A stretch of 16,752 bases of DNA from JAENVU01 sp031430375. Its GTDB lineage: Bacteria > Actinomycetota > Acidimicrobiia > IMCC26256 > JAENVU01. The stretch's first letter is position 1. Each line of letters begins with the position of its first letter. Below the pieces are notes generated by a model that saw only the letters and a program-made list of their open reading frames with translations, had not been told where the DNA came from and did not search any database. This document shows positions 5,863-12,156 of this stretch, piece after piece. Position numbers and translations under genes: made by a program. The DNA lies in contig JANPBJ010000141.1 in NCBI GenBank assembly GCA_031430375.1, forward strand, positions 1 through 16,752, in the 5' to 3' direction.

Positions 5863-8285
5863 CCGCGACCCGCACCGACGCCGTCCGACTCGACGACTCC
5901 GTCGCAACCGACCCATCGATCGTCGGCGCCAAGGCCGCCCATCTCGCGGAGCTGCGTGCCGCAGGATTCACCGTCCCCGACGGCGTCGTCCTGCCGTGGT
6001 CGCTCCTCGAGACGTGGCGCGCGGGCGAGCCCGCTCCCCCCGGCATCGCGGGCGCGATCGCGGACGTCGTCACCTCGTTCGGCGGTGTCGCGCTCGCCGT
6101 ACGCTCGTCGGCCGATGCCGAAGACGGCGTGGCCGCGTCGTTCGCCGGCGCCTACGCCACAGTCCTGGGTGCGACCGGCGTCGACGCGGTCACGGCCGCG
6201 GTCCGGACGTGCCTCGACAGTGCGGACGCGCCGCGGCTCAGCGCCTACCGGAACGCAGGCGGCGTCCGCATGTCGGTCCTCTGCCAGCCGTTGCTTGATC
6301 CCGACGCCGCGGGGGTCGCGTTCACGGCCGACCCGTTGTCGGGTGACACCGACGTCGCTCGGGTCTCGGCCGTGCGCGGCCTCGGCGACCGCCTCGTCGA
6401 CGGCACTGCCGACCCCGACGAGTGGCGGGTCGTCGGGGACCGGCCGGAGCGGATCGACGCCGGAGCCGAGGTCGCGATCTCGGCCGAGCACGTCCTGGCG
6501 GTCGCCACGATGGCCCGGGCCGCGGCCTCGCACTTCGGCGCGCCGCAGGACGTCGAGTGGGCGATCGAGCGCGGTCACGTGCACCTGCTCCAGGCTCGGC
6601 CCATCTCGGCGCTGCCCGTCCGCCCGGACGCCCAGCTCGACGGTTCGGGGTGGGAGAAGGATCTCGCGCACTACCCGGAGCTGGTCACGCCGTTCGGATG
6701 GTCGGTGTTCGGCCCGTCCGCAGTCGACGCCATGGAGGCCATGAGCCGCGACTTTGGCCTCATGATCGCCGGCCTCGACCAGGTCTCCATCGGCAGCGAG
6801 GTCTACGTCCGGCCCGCGCCGGTCTTCGGCTCCCCCGAGCCCCAAGGTTCCACACCACCGGCCCTCGCCGTCGGACTGGTCGCGCGCCTCGTGCCCGCGG
6901 TCCGCGCCCGCATGAAGGCGGCCAAGCGGGCCATGACGTCCGGTCTCGCAGCCGAGCGCCTGGAGACCTGGGACCAGCGGTGGCGGGTCGAGTTCGAGCA
7001 CCGCACCCAGGCGATGCTCGCCGAGGACCTGCGCGTCCTCGACGACGCCGGGATGATCGAGCACCTGGATCACGCGCGCACGTTGCTCGACGACGGGCAC
7101 GCCGTGCACTTCCAGCTCGTGATGCCGTACACCCTCGGTCTCTACGACCTGGTCGTGACCTGTCGGGACCTCCTCGGCTGGGACGAGCACGACACGATGC
7201 GTCTGCTCGTCGGGTGCTCGCCGGCCTCGGTCGCCGGCACCCGCGCGCTGGAGGCGATCGGCGACGAGGTGGCGGCGCGGCCGGAACTGGCCGACGCGTT
7301 GCGGGCCACTCCCGCCGACCCGGTCGGTGCGCTTCGTGCCGTGGATGCCCACGTTGCCGACGCGCTCGATGCCTGGCTGCACGCGCACGGGTGGCGCCCG
7401 ACCAACTACGAACCCGGATCACCGGCGCTCATCGAACGACCCGGCGTGGTGACGAGGCTGCTCCTCCATCCGGACGGTCCGACGGACGACCAGGTCGCGG
7501 CTCGGGTCGAGGCCGAGGCATTGGCGCAACTCGCCGAGGCCGACCGGGGCCGGTTCGTCGCGGCGCTCGCACACGCACGGCGTGTGTATCCGGTCCGCGA
7601 GGAGAACGTCGTGCTCACGGACAACCTGCCGTGCGGGATCCTGCGGCGCTGGGTGCTCGAGGCCGGTCACCGGCTCGTCGATCGAGATCGACTGGCCCGG
7701 GTCGACGACGCCGTCTTTTGCACCGCCGACGAGCTCGCCGACGCGTTCCGCGCCATCCCGACCGACCTGGAGTCGCTCGTCGCGCGCCGGAGAGGCGAAC
7801 AGGCCTGGACCCGCGCCCATCCCGGTCCGGCCGTGGTCGGCGAGCTCGACAAGCCGCCGGACCTGCGATACCTCCCGAAGCACGGACGACACGTGAACGA
7901 GGCGTTGCTGTGGGGGCTCAAGATGGAGTTCCCGGGCGAGGTGGCCCGAACCGACGGCGACGCGTTGCGGGGCACGCCCGCGTCACCCGGCACCGCCACC
8001 GGGCGGGTCCACGTCGTGCGCGGTGAGGCCGCCTTCGGCACCGTGCTCCCGGGCGAGATCCTGGTCTGTCCCACCACGTCGCCGTCGTGGACGATCCTGT
8101 TCGCGATCGCAGGGGCGCTGGTCACCGACGGCGGCGGTCCGCTCTCCCACGCGGCGATCGTCGCCCGCGAGCACGGGCTGCCGGCCGTCGTCGGAACGGT
8201 GCACGCGACCGTCCGGCTCACCGACGGCCAGCTCGTCACTGTCGACGGCACCGCCGGCACGGTCACCGTCCACCCGACCGACTGA
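5859..8285 (+). CDS. PEP synthase-like / rifampin phosphotransferase-like three-domain enzyme
   Basis: An 808-residue protein. The N-terminal PPDK-type ATP-grasp domain shows I-V-G-A-K-A-A-H-L-A-E-L (21-32), V-R-S-S-A-D-A-E-D-G with A-S-F-A-G-A-Y (81-99) and V-E-W-A-I-E-R-G ... L-L-Q-A-R-P-I (about 230-250). A divergent central region follows. The swivelling phosphohistidine domain is C-terminal, with D-G-G-G-P-L-S-H-A-A-I-V-A-R-E and catalytic His near residue 764. The order ATP-binding, substrate domain, His domain is that of rifampin phosphotransferases; true PEP synthase and PPDK have the His domain in the middle and a C-terminal PEP/pyruvate barrel, absent here. It probably moves a phosphate from ATP through His to a small molecule; substrate unknown. 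Start codon overlaps the tetR stop (ATGA). Regulation by the TetR repressor and linkage to an acetyltransferase fit an inactivation or detoxification role. Confidence 0.85.
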   Translation: MTATRTDAVRLDDSVATDPSIVGAKAAHLAELRAAGFTVPDGVVLPWSLLETWRAGEPAPPGIAGAIADVVTSFGGVALAVRSSADAEDGVAASFAGAYATVLGATGVDAVTAAVRTCLDSADAPRLSAYRNAGGVRMSVLCQPLLDPDAAGVAFTADPLSGDTDVARVSAVRGLGDRLVDGTADPDEWRVVGDRPERIDAGAEVAISAEHVLAVATMARAAASHFGAPQDVEWAIERGHVHLLQARPISALPVRPDAQLDGSGWEKDLAHYPELVTPFGWSVFGPSAVDAMEAMSRDFGLMIAGLDQVSIGSEVYVRPAPVFGSPEPQGSTPPALAVGLVARLVPAVRARMKAAKRAMTSGLAAERLETWDQRWRVEFEHRTQAMLAEDLRVLDDAGMIEHLDHARTLLDDGHAVHFQLVMPYTLGLYDLVVTCRDLLGWDEHDTMRLLVGCSPASVAGTRALEAIGDEVAARPELADALRATPADPVGALRAVDAHVADALDAWLHAHGWRPTNYEPGSPALIERPGVVTRLLLHPDGPTDDQVAARVEAEALAQLAEADRGRFVAALAHARRVYPVREENVVLTDNLPCGILRRWVLEAGHRLVDRDRLARVDDAVFCTADELADAFRAIPTDLESLVARRRGEQAWTRAHPGPAVVGELDKPPDLRYLPKHGRHVNEALLWGLKMEFPGEVARTDGDALRGTPASPGTATGRVHVVRGEAAFGTVLPGEILVCPTTSPSWTILFAIAGALVTDGGGPLSHAAIVAREHGLPAVVGTVHATVRLTDGQLVTVDGTAGTVTVHPTD

Positions 8286-8329
8286 GCGTCCACCGAGCAT
8301 CCAACCGAAGCGGCGCACCCTTCTTGCCC

Positions 8330-8458
8330 CACGACTGGAGCGGGGGCGCGTCGCTCGCGGTCGTGGCGACGGAGTTCGAAGGGCACCAACAGACCCTGGC
8401 CCGGGAGCTCCGACAATCTGGAGCATGCATCCGACCGCGACGCGGGTGGAGTGCTTGA
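8330..8458 (+). pseudogene. Second relic of a recombinase-like C-terminal helix-turn-helix
   Basis: The plus frame ends G-A-S-L-A-V-V-A-T-E-F-E-G-H-Q-Q-T-L-A, then R-E-L-R-Q-S-G-A-C-I-R-P-R-R-G-W-S-A-stop. It aligns residue for residue with the relic at 4046-4210 and the nucleotide sequences are also similar. The central helix-turn glycine/valine positions are altered (E-G-H in place of G-V-H). No start codon or catalytic domain precedes it. It lies 45 bp after the phosphotransferase-like gene, within the 312-bp gap before the toxin gene, which otherwise holds only an IS end relic. Confidence 0.5.
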
Positions 8459-8520
8459 CGATCACTGCCAGCTCGACCTCGACGCGCCGGCCTGGCGATG
8501 GGTGGAGACATCGCACGAGA

Positions 8521-8564
8521 CCGCTCACCGACGGGCGACCTTGCGCTCATGCAACAGAGCCCCT
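8521..8564. mobile_element. Decayed terminal fragment of an IS6-type element
   Basis: The stretch reads GCTCACCGACGGGCGACC then TTGCGCTCATGCAACAGAGC-CCC and parallels the right end of the IS at 16400-16443 (CCTCACCGACCCGCGCGACC, TTGCGCCAACGCAACAGTGC-CCC), with several substitutions and a small indel. It keeps the outer GCAACAG-G-CCC motif that the 9321-9509 fragment has lost. No transposase coding is left. Confidence 0.55.
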
Positions 8565-8597
8565 CGCCGCGTCACGCCGGCTCCGATCGCGGGCGGA

Positions 8598-9029
8598 TCA
8601 GCGTTGGATGGTGCGGTAGTCCTGCCCGAGTGCGTCCATCGCTCCTCGGATCCCGGGTCCGTCATCCCCGGACCACACGCACAACGGAGCGTCGAGGTTC
8701 TCGGCTGCTGCGATCGCCTCAGCGCCGAGCGTCGAGACTCGGTATACGCCTGCGAGCTCGGCCATCCGGTACGCGAGAGTTCGCATTGGAACCACCTCGA
8801 TGTCGGCGGGGAGGGCCACGAGCCGAGAACCCAGTGCTCGTCGCTGCTCTGCACTCCACGCTCCGGTGAGCGCGCCACCAGCCGCCGACACCACGCTCTT
8901 GGACAGTCGGTACAGGTAGTAGTTCGTCGTCGCGGGATCGTGTCCCGCGAGGATGTCGTCGAGCTCAGTCGGCGTGTTGTCGGCGAGGAGATCACGCAGC
9001 AGGTGATCGTCGAGGATGGCTCGGGTCAC
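8598..9029 (-). CDS. PIN-like toxin of a type II toxin-antitoxin pair
   Basis: A 143-residue protein starting (GTG)-T-R-A-I-L-D-D-H-L-L-R-D-L-L, an early buried strand with adjacent aspartates (D7, D8) as in PIN-type ribonucleases. The C-terminal segment S-T-L-G-A-E-A-I-A-A-A-E-N-L-D-A-P-L-C-V-W matches the helix plus strand that carries later acidic residues in PIN folds. The GTG start overlaps the antitoxin stop as GTGA, the usual coupling in toxin-antitoxin operons. It would be an RNA-cleaving growth inhibitor neutralised by the upstream AbrB-like protein. Sequence similarity to classical VapC is low, so the toxin activity is inferred from gene order, size and the fold pattern. Confidence 0.6.
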   Translation of the reverse strand: MTRAILDDHLLRDLLADNTPTELDDILAGHDPATTNYYLYRLSKSVVSAAGGALTGAWSAEQRRALGSRLVALPADIEVVPMRTLAYRMAELAGVYRVSTLGAEAIAAAENLDAPLCVWSGDDGPGIRGAMDALGQDYRTIQR

Positions 9030-9262
9030 GTCGTCGCGAGATCCGGATCTTCGGCGAGAGATCGGACGAACTCGGCGTGTTCTTCGCGGCTCACCAAGTC
9101 GTCGAGCATGCGGCGGCCCGTTCCCTTCGGGACCGTCAGGACTCCGAACCCGAGGTCGATGACCTCCACGGGACCGCCGTCATCGAGATGCCAACGGTGA
9201 CGAGCGCTCGCCGGAAGCGACATCTGTCCAGACGACGACACCAAGTACTCCTGCACGCTCAT
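9026..9262 (-). CDS. AbrB/MazE-type antitoxin
   Basis: A 78-residue protein beginning M-S-V-Q-E-Y-L-V-S-S-S-G-Q-M-S-L-P-A-S-A-R, the swapped-hairpin AbrB/SpoVT/MazE pattern (x-x-x-G-Q-M-x-L-P-x-x-x-R), followed by W-x-L-D-D-G-G-P-V-E-V-I-D-L-G-F-G-V-L-T-V-P. An acidic C-terminal tail (E-E-H-A-E-F-V-R-S-L-A-E-D-P-D-L) would wrap the toxin. The ATG at 9262 is preferred over an upstream in-frame start at 9325 because the domain begins there. It should bind and neutralise the downstream PIN-like protein and autoregulate the operon through the CACCAAGT boxes overlapping its start. Confidence 0.75.
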   Translation of the reverse strand: MSVQEYLVSSSGQMSLPASARHRWHLDDGGPVEVIDLGFGVLTVPKGTGRRMLDDLVSREEHAEFVRSLAEDPDLATT

Positions 9263-9305
9263 GTCGCCAGTGTACTTGGTGCAGGGCAACCCGTCACCAA
9301 GTGAC
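9239..9305. promoter_or_regulatory. Putative antitoxin operator: three CACCAAGT boxes
   Basis: CACCAAGTAC (9239-9248) and its exact inverse GTACTTGGTG (9272-9281) straddle the antitoxin start codon, and a third CACCAAGT (9295-9302) sits inside the small palindrome GTCAC-CAA-GTGAC (9293-9305). Three copies around the start of an AbrB/MazE antitoxin are what an autoregulatory operator would look like. Confidence 0.55.
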
Positions 9306-9320
9306 CCTATCGCCGGATCC

Positions 9321-9509
9321 GCCAAGACATGGGGTGAAGCGTTGCACCCACCGGTAGATCATGACGTGGTCGACCTCAATCCCACGCTCACCGAGGAGTT
9401 TCTCGACATCGCGATAGGAGAGCCCGTACCGCAGATACCAGCGCACGGCGAGGACGAGGCCTCATAGCCCCACCCTCACCGACCCGCGCGACCTTGCGCC
9501 AACGCAACA
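9321..9509 (-). mobile_element. IS6-family transposase 5' fragment (copy 1 of a 189-bp direct repeat)
   Basis: The minus strand encodes L-A-V-R-W-Y-L-R-Y-G-L-S-Y-R-D-V-E and then H-V-M-I-Y-R-W-V-Q-R-F-T-P, the N-terminal region of IS6/IS26-like DDE transposases. It is identical to 16249-16437 except for one base (T at 9401, C at 16329). It lacks the outermost inverted-repeat bases and everything after the first ~45 codons, so it is inactive. It lies between the antitoxin promoter and the end of the stress operon. Confidence 0.85.
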
Positions 9510-9538
9510 TTGCCGTTGGTCGCGGCGTCGCCCGTCAG

Positions 9539-10339
9539 TCAAACGGCGGAAGGCGACGACGGTGATGAGGGTTCGGCGGCGGCCAGGAGCACTGAGCACG
9601 GCGCGGCTCGGGAGATCGCGCCGGCGGTGGATCCGTGGTGGAGGCGCTGCATGCCGGTCAGACCGCGTGTTCCGAGGGCGACGAGGTCCGGGGCGCGCTC
9701 GGTAATCGCCGCAAAGATCGCTGGTGTCGGCTTGCCGTCGAGGTCGAGGATCTCCGGCTGGATACCGATCGCGTCAAACTCGCTGTGAGCCATTGCTGCC
9801 GCGTTCTCGACGATGGTGCGACCGTCGTTCACGACCAGGATCGTGACCTCCACCCCGCCGATCCAGGAGAGTCGGGTGAGGCACTCCACCACGCGCTGGG
9901 AGTGGGGAGATCCGTCGTGGCAGACGATGACGCTTCGCACGGCGTGTCCGGACCGGGCGATGATGATTGGCGCGATGGGGTGTTGGAGGAGCCATTCGGC
10001 GGTGCTGCCGAGGTGAAGCGTTTTGAGAAGTCCCGGTCCGCGAGGCCCGATCACGAGAAGATCGGTCGGTCGCGAGAGCGCGAGTCGGGGGTCGGTCAGG
10101 GCGGTGAGGTGCTCGATATCGCCGAACGCCGTTTCGGCGAACGGGGTGCGCGCGTTCGGCGGATCCCAGAGGTGAAGGGCTGCGTCTTCTCCGCTCGGTA
10201 GCGGTCCGATCGGCGGTTGGTGCGCAGTGATGACCTCGAGGCGCCAGCCGGGCCAGGTATGGCTGTTGATCCAGAGCCAGCAGACGTCGGCGGCAGGAGA
10301 CCCGTCGTCTCCGAAGGTGAGGGTCGGATGTGATCCCAT
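9539..10339 (-). CDS. Tandem universal stress protein (UspA family, two domains)
   Basis: A 266-residue protein with two Usp folds. Each domain ends with the ATP-binding signature G-2x-G-9x-G-(S/T): G-P-R-G-P-G-L-L-K-T-L-H-L-G-S in the first, G-T-R-G-L-T-G-M-Q-R-L-H-H-G-S in the second. The first domain starts with a shortened, divergent beta1 (L-T-F-G-D-D-G-S-P-A-A), the second with V-I-V-C-H-D-G-S. It is a cytoplasmic nucleotide-binding stress or dormancy protein. The ATG at 10339 has AGAGGA about 10 nt upstream; the longer open frame upstream is antisense-type shadow of the terC-like gene. It is the last gene of the seven-gene operon, 35 bp after the TerC stop. Confidence 0.92.
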   Translation of the reverse strand: MGSHPTLTFGDDGSPAADVCWLWINSHTWPGWRLEVITAHQPPIGPLPSGEDAALHLWDPPNARTPFAETAFGDIEHLTALTDPRLALSRPTDLLVIGPRGPGLLKTLHLGSTAEWLLQHPIAPIIIARSGHAVRSVIVCHDGSPHSQRVVECLTRLSWIGGVEVTILVVNDGRTIVENAAAMAHSEFDAIGIQPEILDLDGKPTPAIFAAITERAPDLVALGTRGLTGMQRLHHGSTAGAISRAAPCSVLLAAAEPSSPSSPSAV

Positions 10340-10374
10340 GATATTCGTTCCTCTCGAGGGTTGCCGTGGCGGCT

Positions 10375-11400
10375 TCAGGGTTCGGTACCGCTGTTGAGGT
10401 CGTCGATGGGTTGGGGGCTGGTGGGTTGGGGGCTGGTGGATTCGCGGCGCTCTGCTCGCAGCGAAGCGAGGATGGTGACGGTCAGGATGATCGTGATCAC
10501 TCCGAGGCTGGCCCAGGTGGGCAGATGGATGAACTCGACGGCCATCATCTTGATGCCGACGAAGCCAAGGATGGCGCCGAGGCCCACGTGCAGGTAACGG
10601 AACCGGTCCTTCATACCCGCGAGCAGGAAGTACAGGGCGCGCAGGCCGAGGATTGCGAAGACGTTCGAGGCGAAGACGATGAACGTCGACCGCGACACCG
10701 CGAGGATCGCGGGGATCGAGTCGACCGCGAACACGACGTCGGTGGTCTCGACGAGAACGAGCACGGCGAACAGTGGTGTGGCGAGCAGTCGGCCCGTGCG
10801 CCGAGTGAAGAGTTTCTGTCCGTCGTAGTCGTTGGTAGAAGGCACGAGGCGGCGCACGATCCGCAGCACGGGGTTGTGTTCGGGATGGATCTCGGTTTCT
10901 TTGTGGCGGGCGACTCGGAACGCGGTGACGAGCAAGAACGCGCCGAAGACGTAGAGGATCCATTCGAATGTCTCGAGGAGGGCGACGCCGGCGAAGATGA
11001 AGATGGCCCGCAGCACGAGCGCGCCGAAGATGCCCCAGAACAGGACTCGGAACTGATACCGGTTGGGTACGCCGAAGTAGCTGAAGATCACGGCCCAGAC
11101 AAAGACGTTGTCGACCGACAGGCTCTTCTCGATGAGGTAGCCCGAGAGGTACTCGCCGGCCGCAGTCCCGCCTTGCCAACCGAGCATCACGAACGTGAAC
11201 GACAGGCCGAGGGCGATCCACACCGTCGATTCGATCGCGGCTTCTTTGAGGCTGATGTCGTGCGGGTTTCGATGTACCAAGAGCACGTCAACGACGAGCA
11301 GGACGACGATCGTTGCCACGAACGCAGCCCACACCCAAGGGGAGACCTCGAAGCTCGCAAACTTGGAGGCGGATTCGGATGCCGCGGCGGCGGTGCTCAT
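10375..11400 (-). CDS. TerC-family integral membrane protein
   Basis: A 341-residue polytopic membrane protein with about eight or nine hydrophobic segments (roughly 22-42, 57-74, 95-111, 118-142, 145-162, 205-222, 228-245, 244-262, 270-290, 297-313). It carries TerC hallmarks: S-L-S-V-D-N-V-F-V-W (95-101, with D97) and E-T-T-D-V-V-F-A-V-D-S-I-P-A (218-231, acidic residues within the membrane). Relatives (TerC, Alx) act in tellurite resistance or manganese export at the cytoplasmic membrane; the ion here is not determinable. The ATG at 11400 overlaps the previous stop as ATGA, which fixes the start; a longer in-frame opening upstream is a shadow. The C-terminal tail contains a (T-S-P-Q-P)x2 repeat encoded by a perfect 15-bp tandem duplication. 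Confidence 0.93.
   Translation of the reverse strand: MSTAAAASESASKFASFEVSPWVWAAFVATIVVLLVVDVLLVHRNPHDISLKEAAIESTVWIALGLSFTFVMLGWQGGTAAGEYLSGYLIEKSLSVDNVFVWAVIFSYFGVPNRYQFRVLFWGIFGALVLRAIFIFAGVALLETFEWILYVFGAFLLVTAFRVARHKETEIHPEHNPVLRIVRRLVPSTNDYDGQKLFTRRTGRLLATPLFAVLVLVETTDVVFAVDSIPAILAVSRSTFIVFASNVFAILGLRALYFLLAGMKDRFRYLHVGLGAILGFVGIKMMAVEFIHLPTWASLGVITIILTVTILASLRAERRESTSPQPTSPQPIDDLNSGTEP
10408..10437. repeat. 15-bp tandem repeat with G-quadruplex pattern
   Basis: GGGTTGGGGGCTGGT occurs twice head to tail (10408-10422 and 10423-10437), giving four runs of at least three G on the plus strand with loops of 2, 5 and 2 nt. On the coding (minus) strand it encodes T-S-P-Q-P twice in the C-terminal tail of the TerC-like protein. 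Confidence 0.8.
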
Positions 11401-11780
11401 CGAGTGGTCCACCAGATCGTCGCGGCAGTCGTGGCGAGCGTGGCGACGACCATCGTGGCGATCGTGGCGCGACTGATCTTCCCGTTGCCGTCGGTCGGTA
11501 GGCGCCGCCGGACGCGCTCGAGCGCGCGCTCCGCCCAGGCGACGTCGCGGGCGAGGATCCCGAGACCGAGCGCGATCATCAGCCACCCGGGACCGGGCAG
11601 GATCAGCATCGCCACGCCGGCGCACAAGAGCGTCGAGCCGGCGCCGATGCGCAGGAGTCGGACACCGACCCGTGCACGCGCGTGCGCGAGGGTCTCCTCG
11701 CGCGCGCCCGATGCGGTTTCGGCTTCGATGGCGGCTTCGAGAATGCGATCCTCGAAGCTGGGCCCGGGGGCGGCACCCAT
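11397..11780 (-). CDS. PGPGW-motif transmembrane protein
   Basis: A 127-residue protein. The motif L-P-G-P-G-W sits at residues 61-66 between two hydrophobic segments (about 44-60 and 65-78), and a third hydrophobic stretch closes the protein (about 105-123). This matches the small actinobacterial PGPGW putative membrane protein family, whose biochemical role is unknown. The N-terminus is charged and helical. The ATG at 11780 begins 2 nt after the stop of the zinc-ribbon gene, and its stop overlaps the TerC start as ATGA, so it is an integral operon member. Its position beside TerC suggests a membrane accessory role, by context only. Confidence 0.8.
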   Translation of the reverse strand: MGAAPGPSFEDRILEAAIEAETASGAREETLAHARARVGVRLLRIGAGSTLLCAGVAMLILPGPGWLMIALGLGILARDVAWAERALERVRRRLPTDGNGKISRATIATMVVATLATTAATIWWTTR

Positions 11781-11782
11781 CG

Positions 11783-12070
11783 TCAGCCGCCGAACTCGAA
11801 GAGTTCGCCGAGGAAGCCCTCACGTTTGCGCTTCTTCGTCTTGGCGCCGAACATGCCATCACGGCGGTCGTCGTCGTCGCGATCGTTGCCTGGACGACGG
11901 TTCTCATGGCGGTCGTCGTTTCCGCGCTGGGTTTCGACGGCGTTGCGCTCGATGATCTTGTCGAGCTCGCCGCGGTCGAGCCACACACCGCGACACGTCG
12001 GGCAGTAGTCGATCTCGATGCCCTGGCGATCGGACATCAGGAGATCGACGGAGTCGATGGGGCATTTCAT
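11783..12070 (-). CDS. TFIIB-type zinc ribbon protein (zf-TFIIB family)
   Basis: A 95-residue protein beginning M-K-C-P-I-D-S and containing I-E-I-D-Y-C-P-T-C-R-G-V-W-L-D-R-G-E-L-D-K, the typical zf-TFIIB signature. Ligand positions are Cys3, Cys23 and Cys26; the position usually held by the second cysteine of the first knuckle is Asp6. The second half is highly charged and low-complexity (N-D-R-D-D-D-D-R-R-D), then K-T-K-K-R-K-R, and ends F-G-E-L-F-type hydrophobic (G-E-L-F-E-F-G-G). The ATG at 12070 has GGAGG 6 nt upstream; a GTG at 12112 in the same frame is possible but adds no domain. It probably binds nucleic acid or a protein partner. It follows an 86-nt gap, the largest in the operon. 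Confidence 0.85.
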   Translation of the reverse strand: MKCPIDSVDLLMSDRQGIEIDYCPTCRGVWLDRGELDKIIERNAVETQRGNDDRHENRRPGNDRDDDDRRDGMFGAKTKKRKREGFLGELFEFGG

Positions 12071-12156
12071 GGGAACCTCCGGTTCGGACGTGAAACTGAG
12101 GCCGGCCGTCACGTACGCAGCGGACTCATCTCGGTCAGGGGGCGACAGGGTGTTGT

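Noticed and set aside
5178..7388. 736-codon minus-strand open frame
   Set aside because: It is a shadow of the tetR and phosphotransferase-like genes, which have clear domain motifs, starts and operon overlap on the plus strand.
6422..8026. 534-codon plus-strand frame inside the phosphotransferase-like gene
   Set aside because: Arg/Gly-rich shadow frame; the other plus frame carries the ATP-grasp and phosphohistidine motifs.
9512..9547. GCCGTT ... AACGGC inverted repeat as operon terminator
   Set aside because: Only 6 bp with a 24-nt loop and no T-run; too weak to call.
10366..11955. 529-codon plus-strand frame opposite the terC-like and PGPGW genes
   Set aside because: Antisense shadow: rich in Asp/Glu/His/Arg with no domain pattern, while the minus strand encodes hydrophobic TerC segments and conserved motifs.
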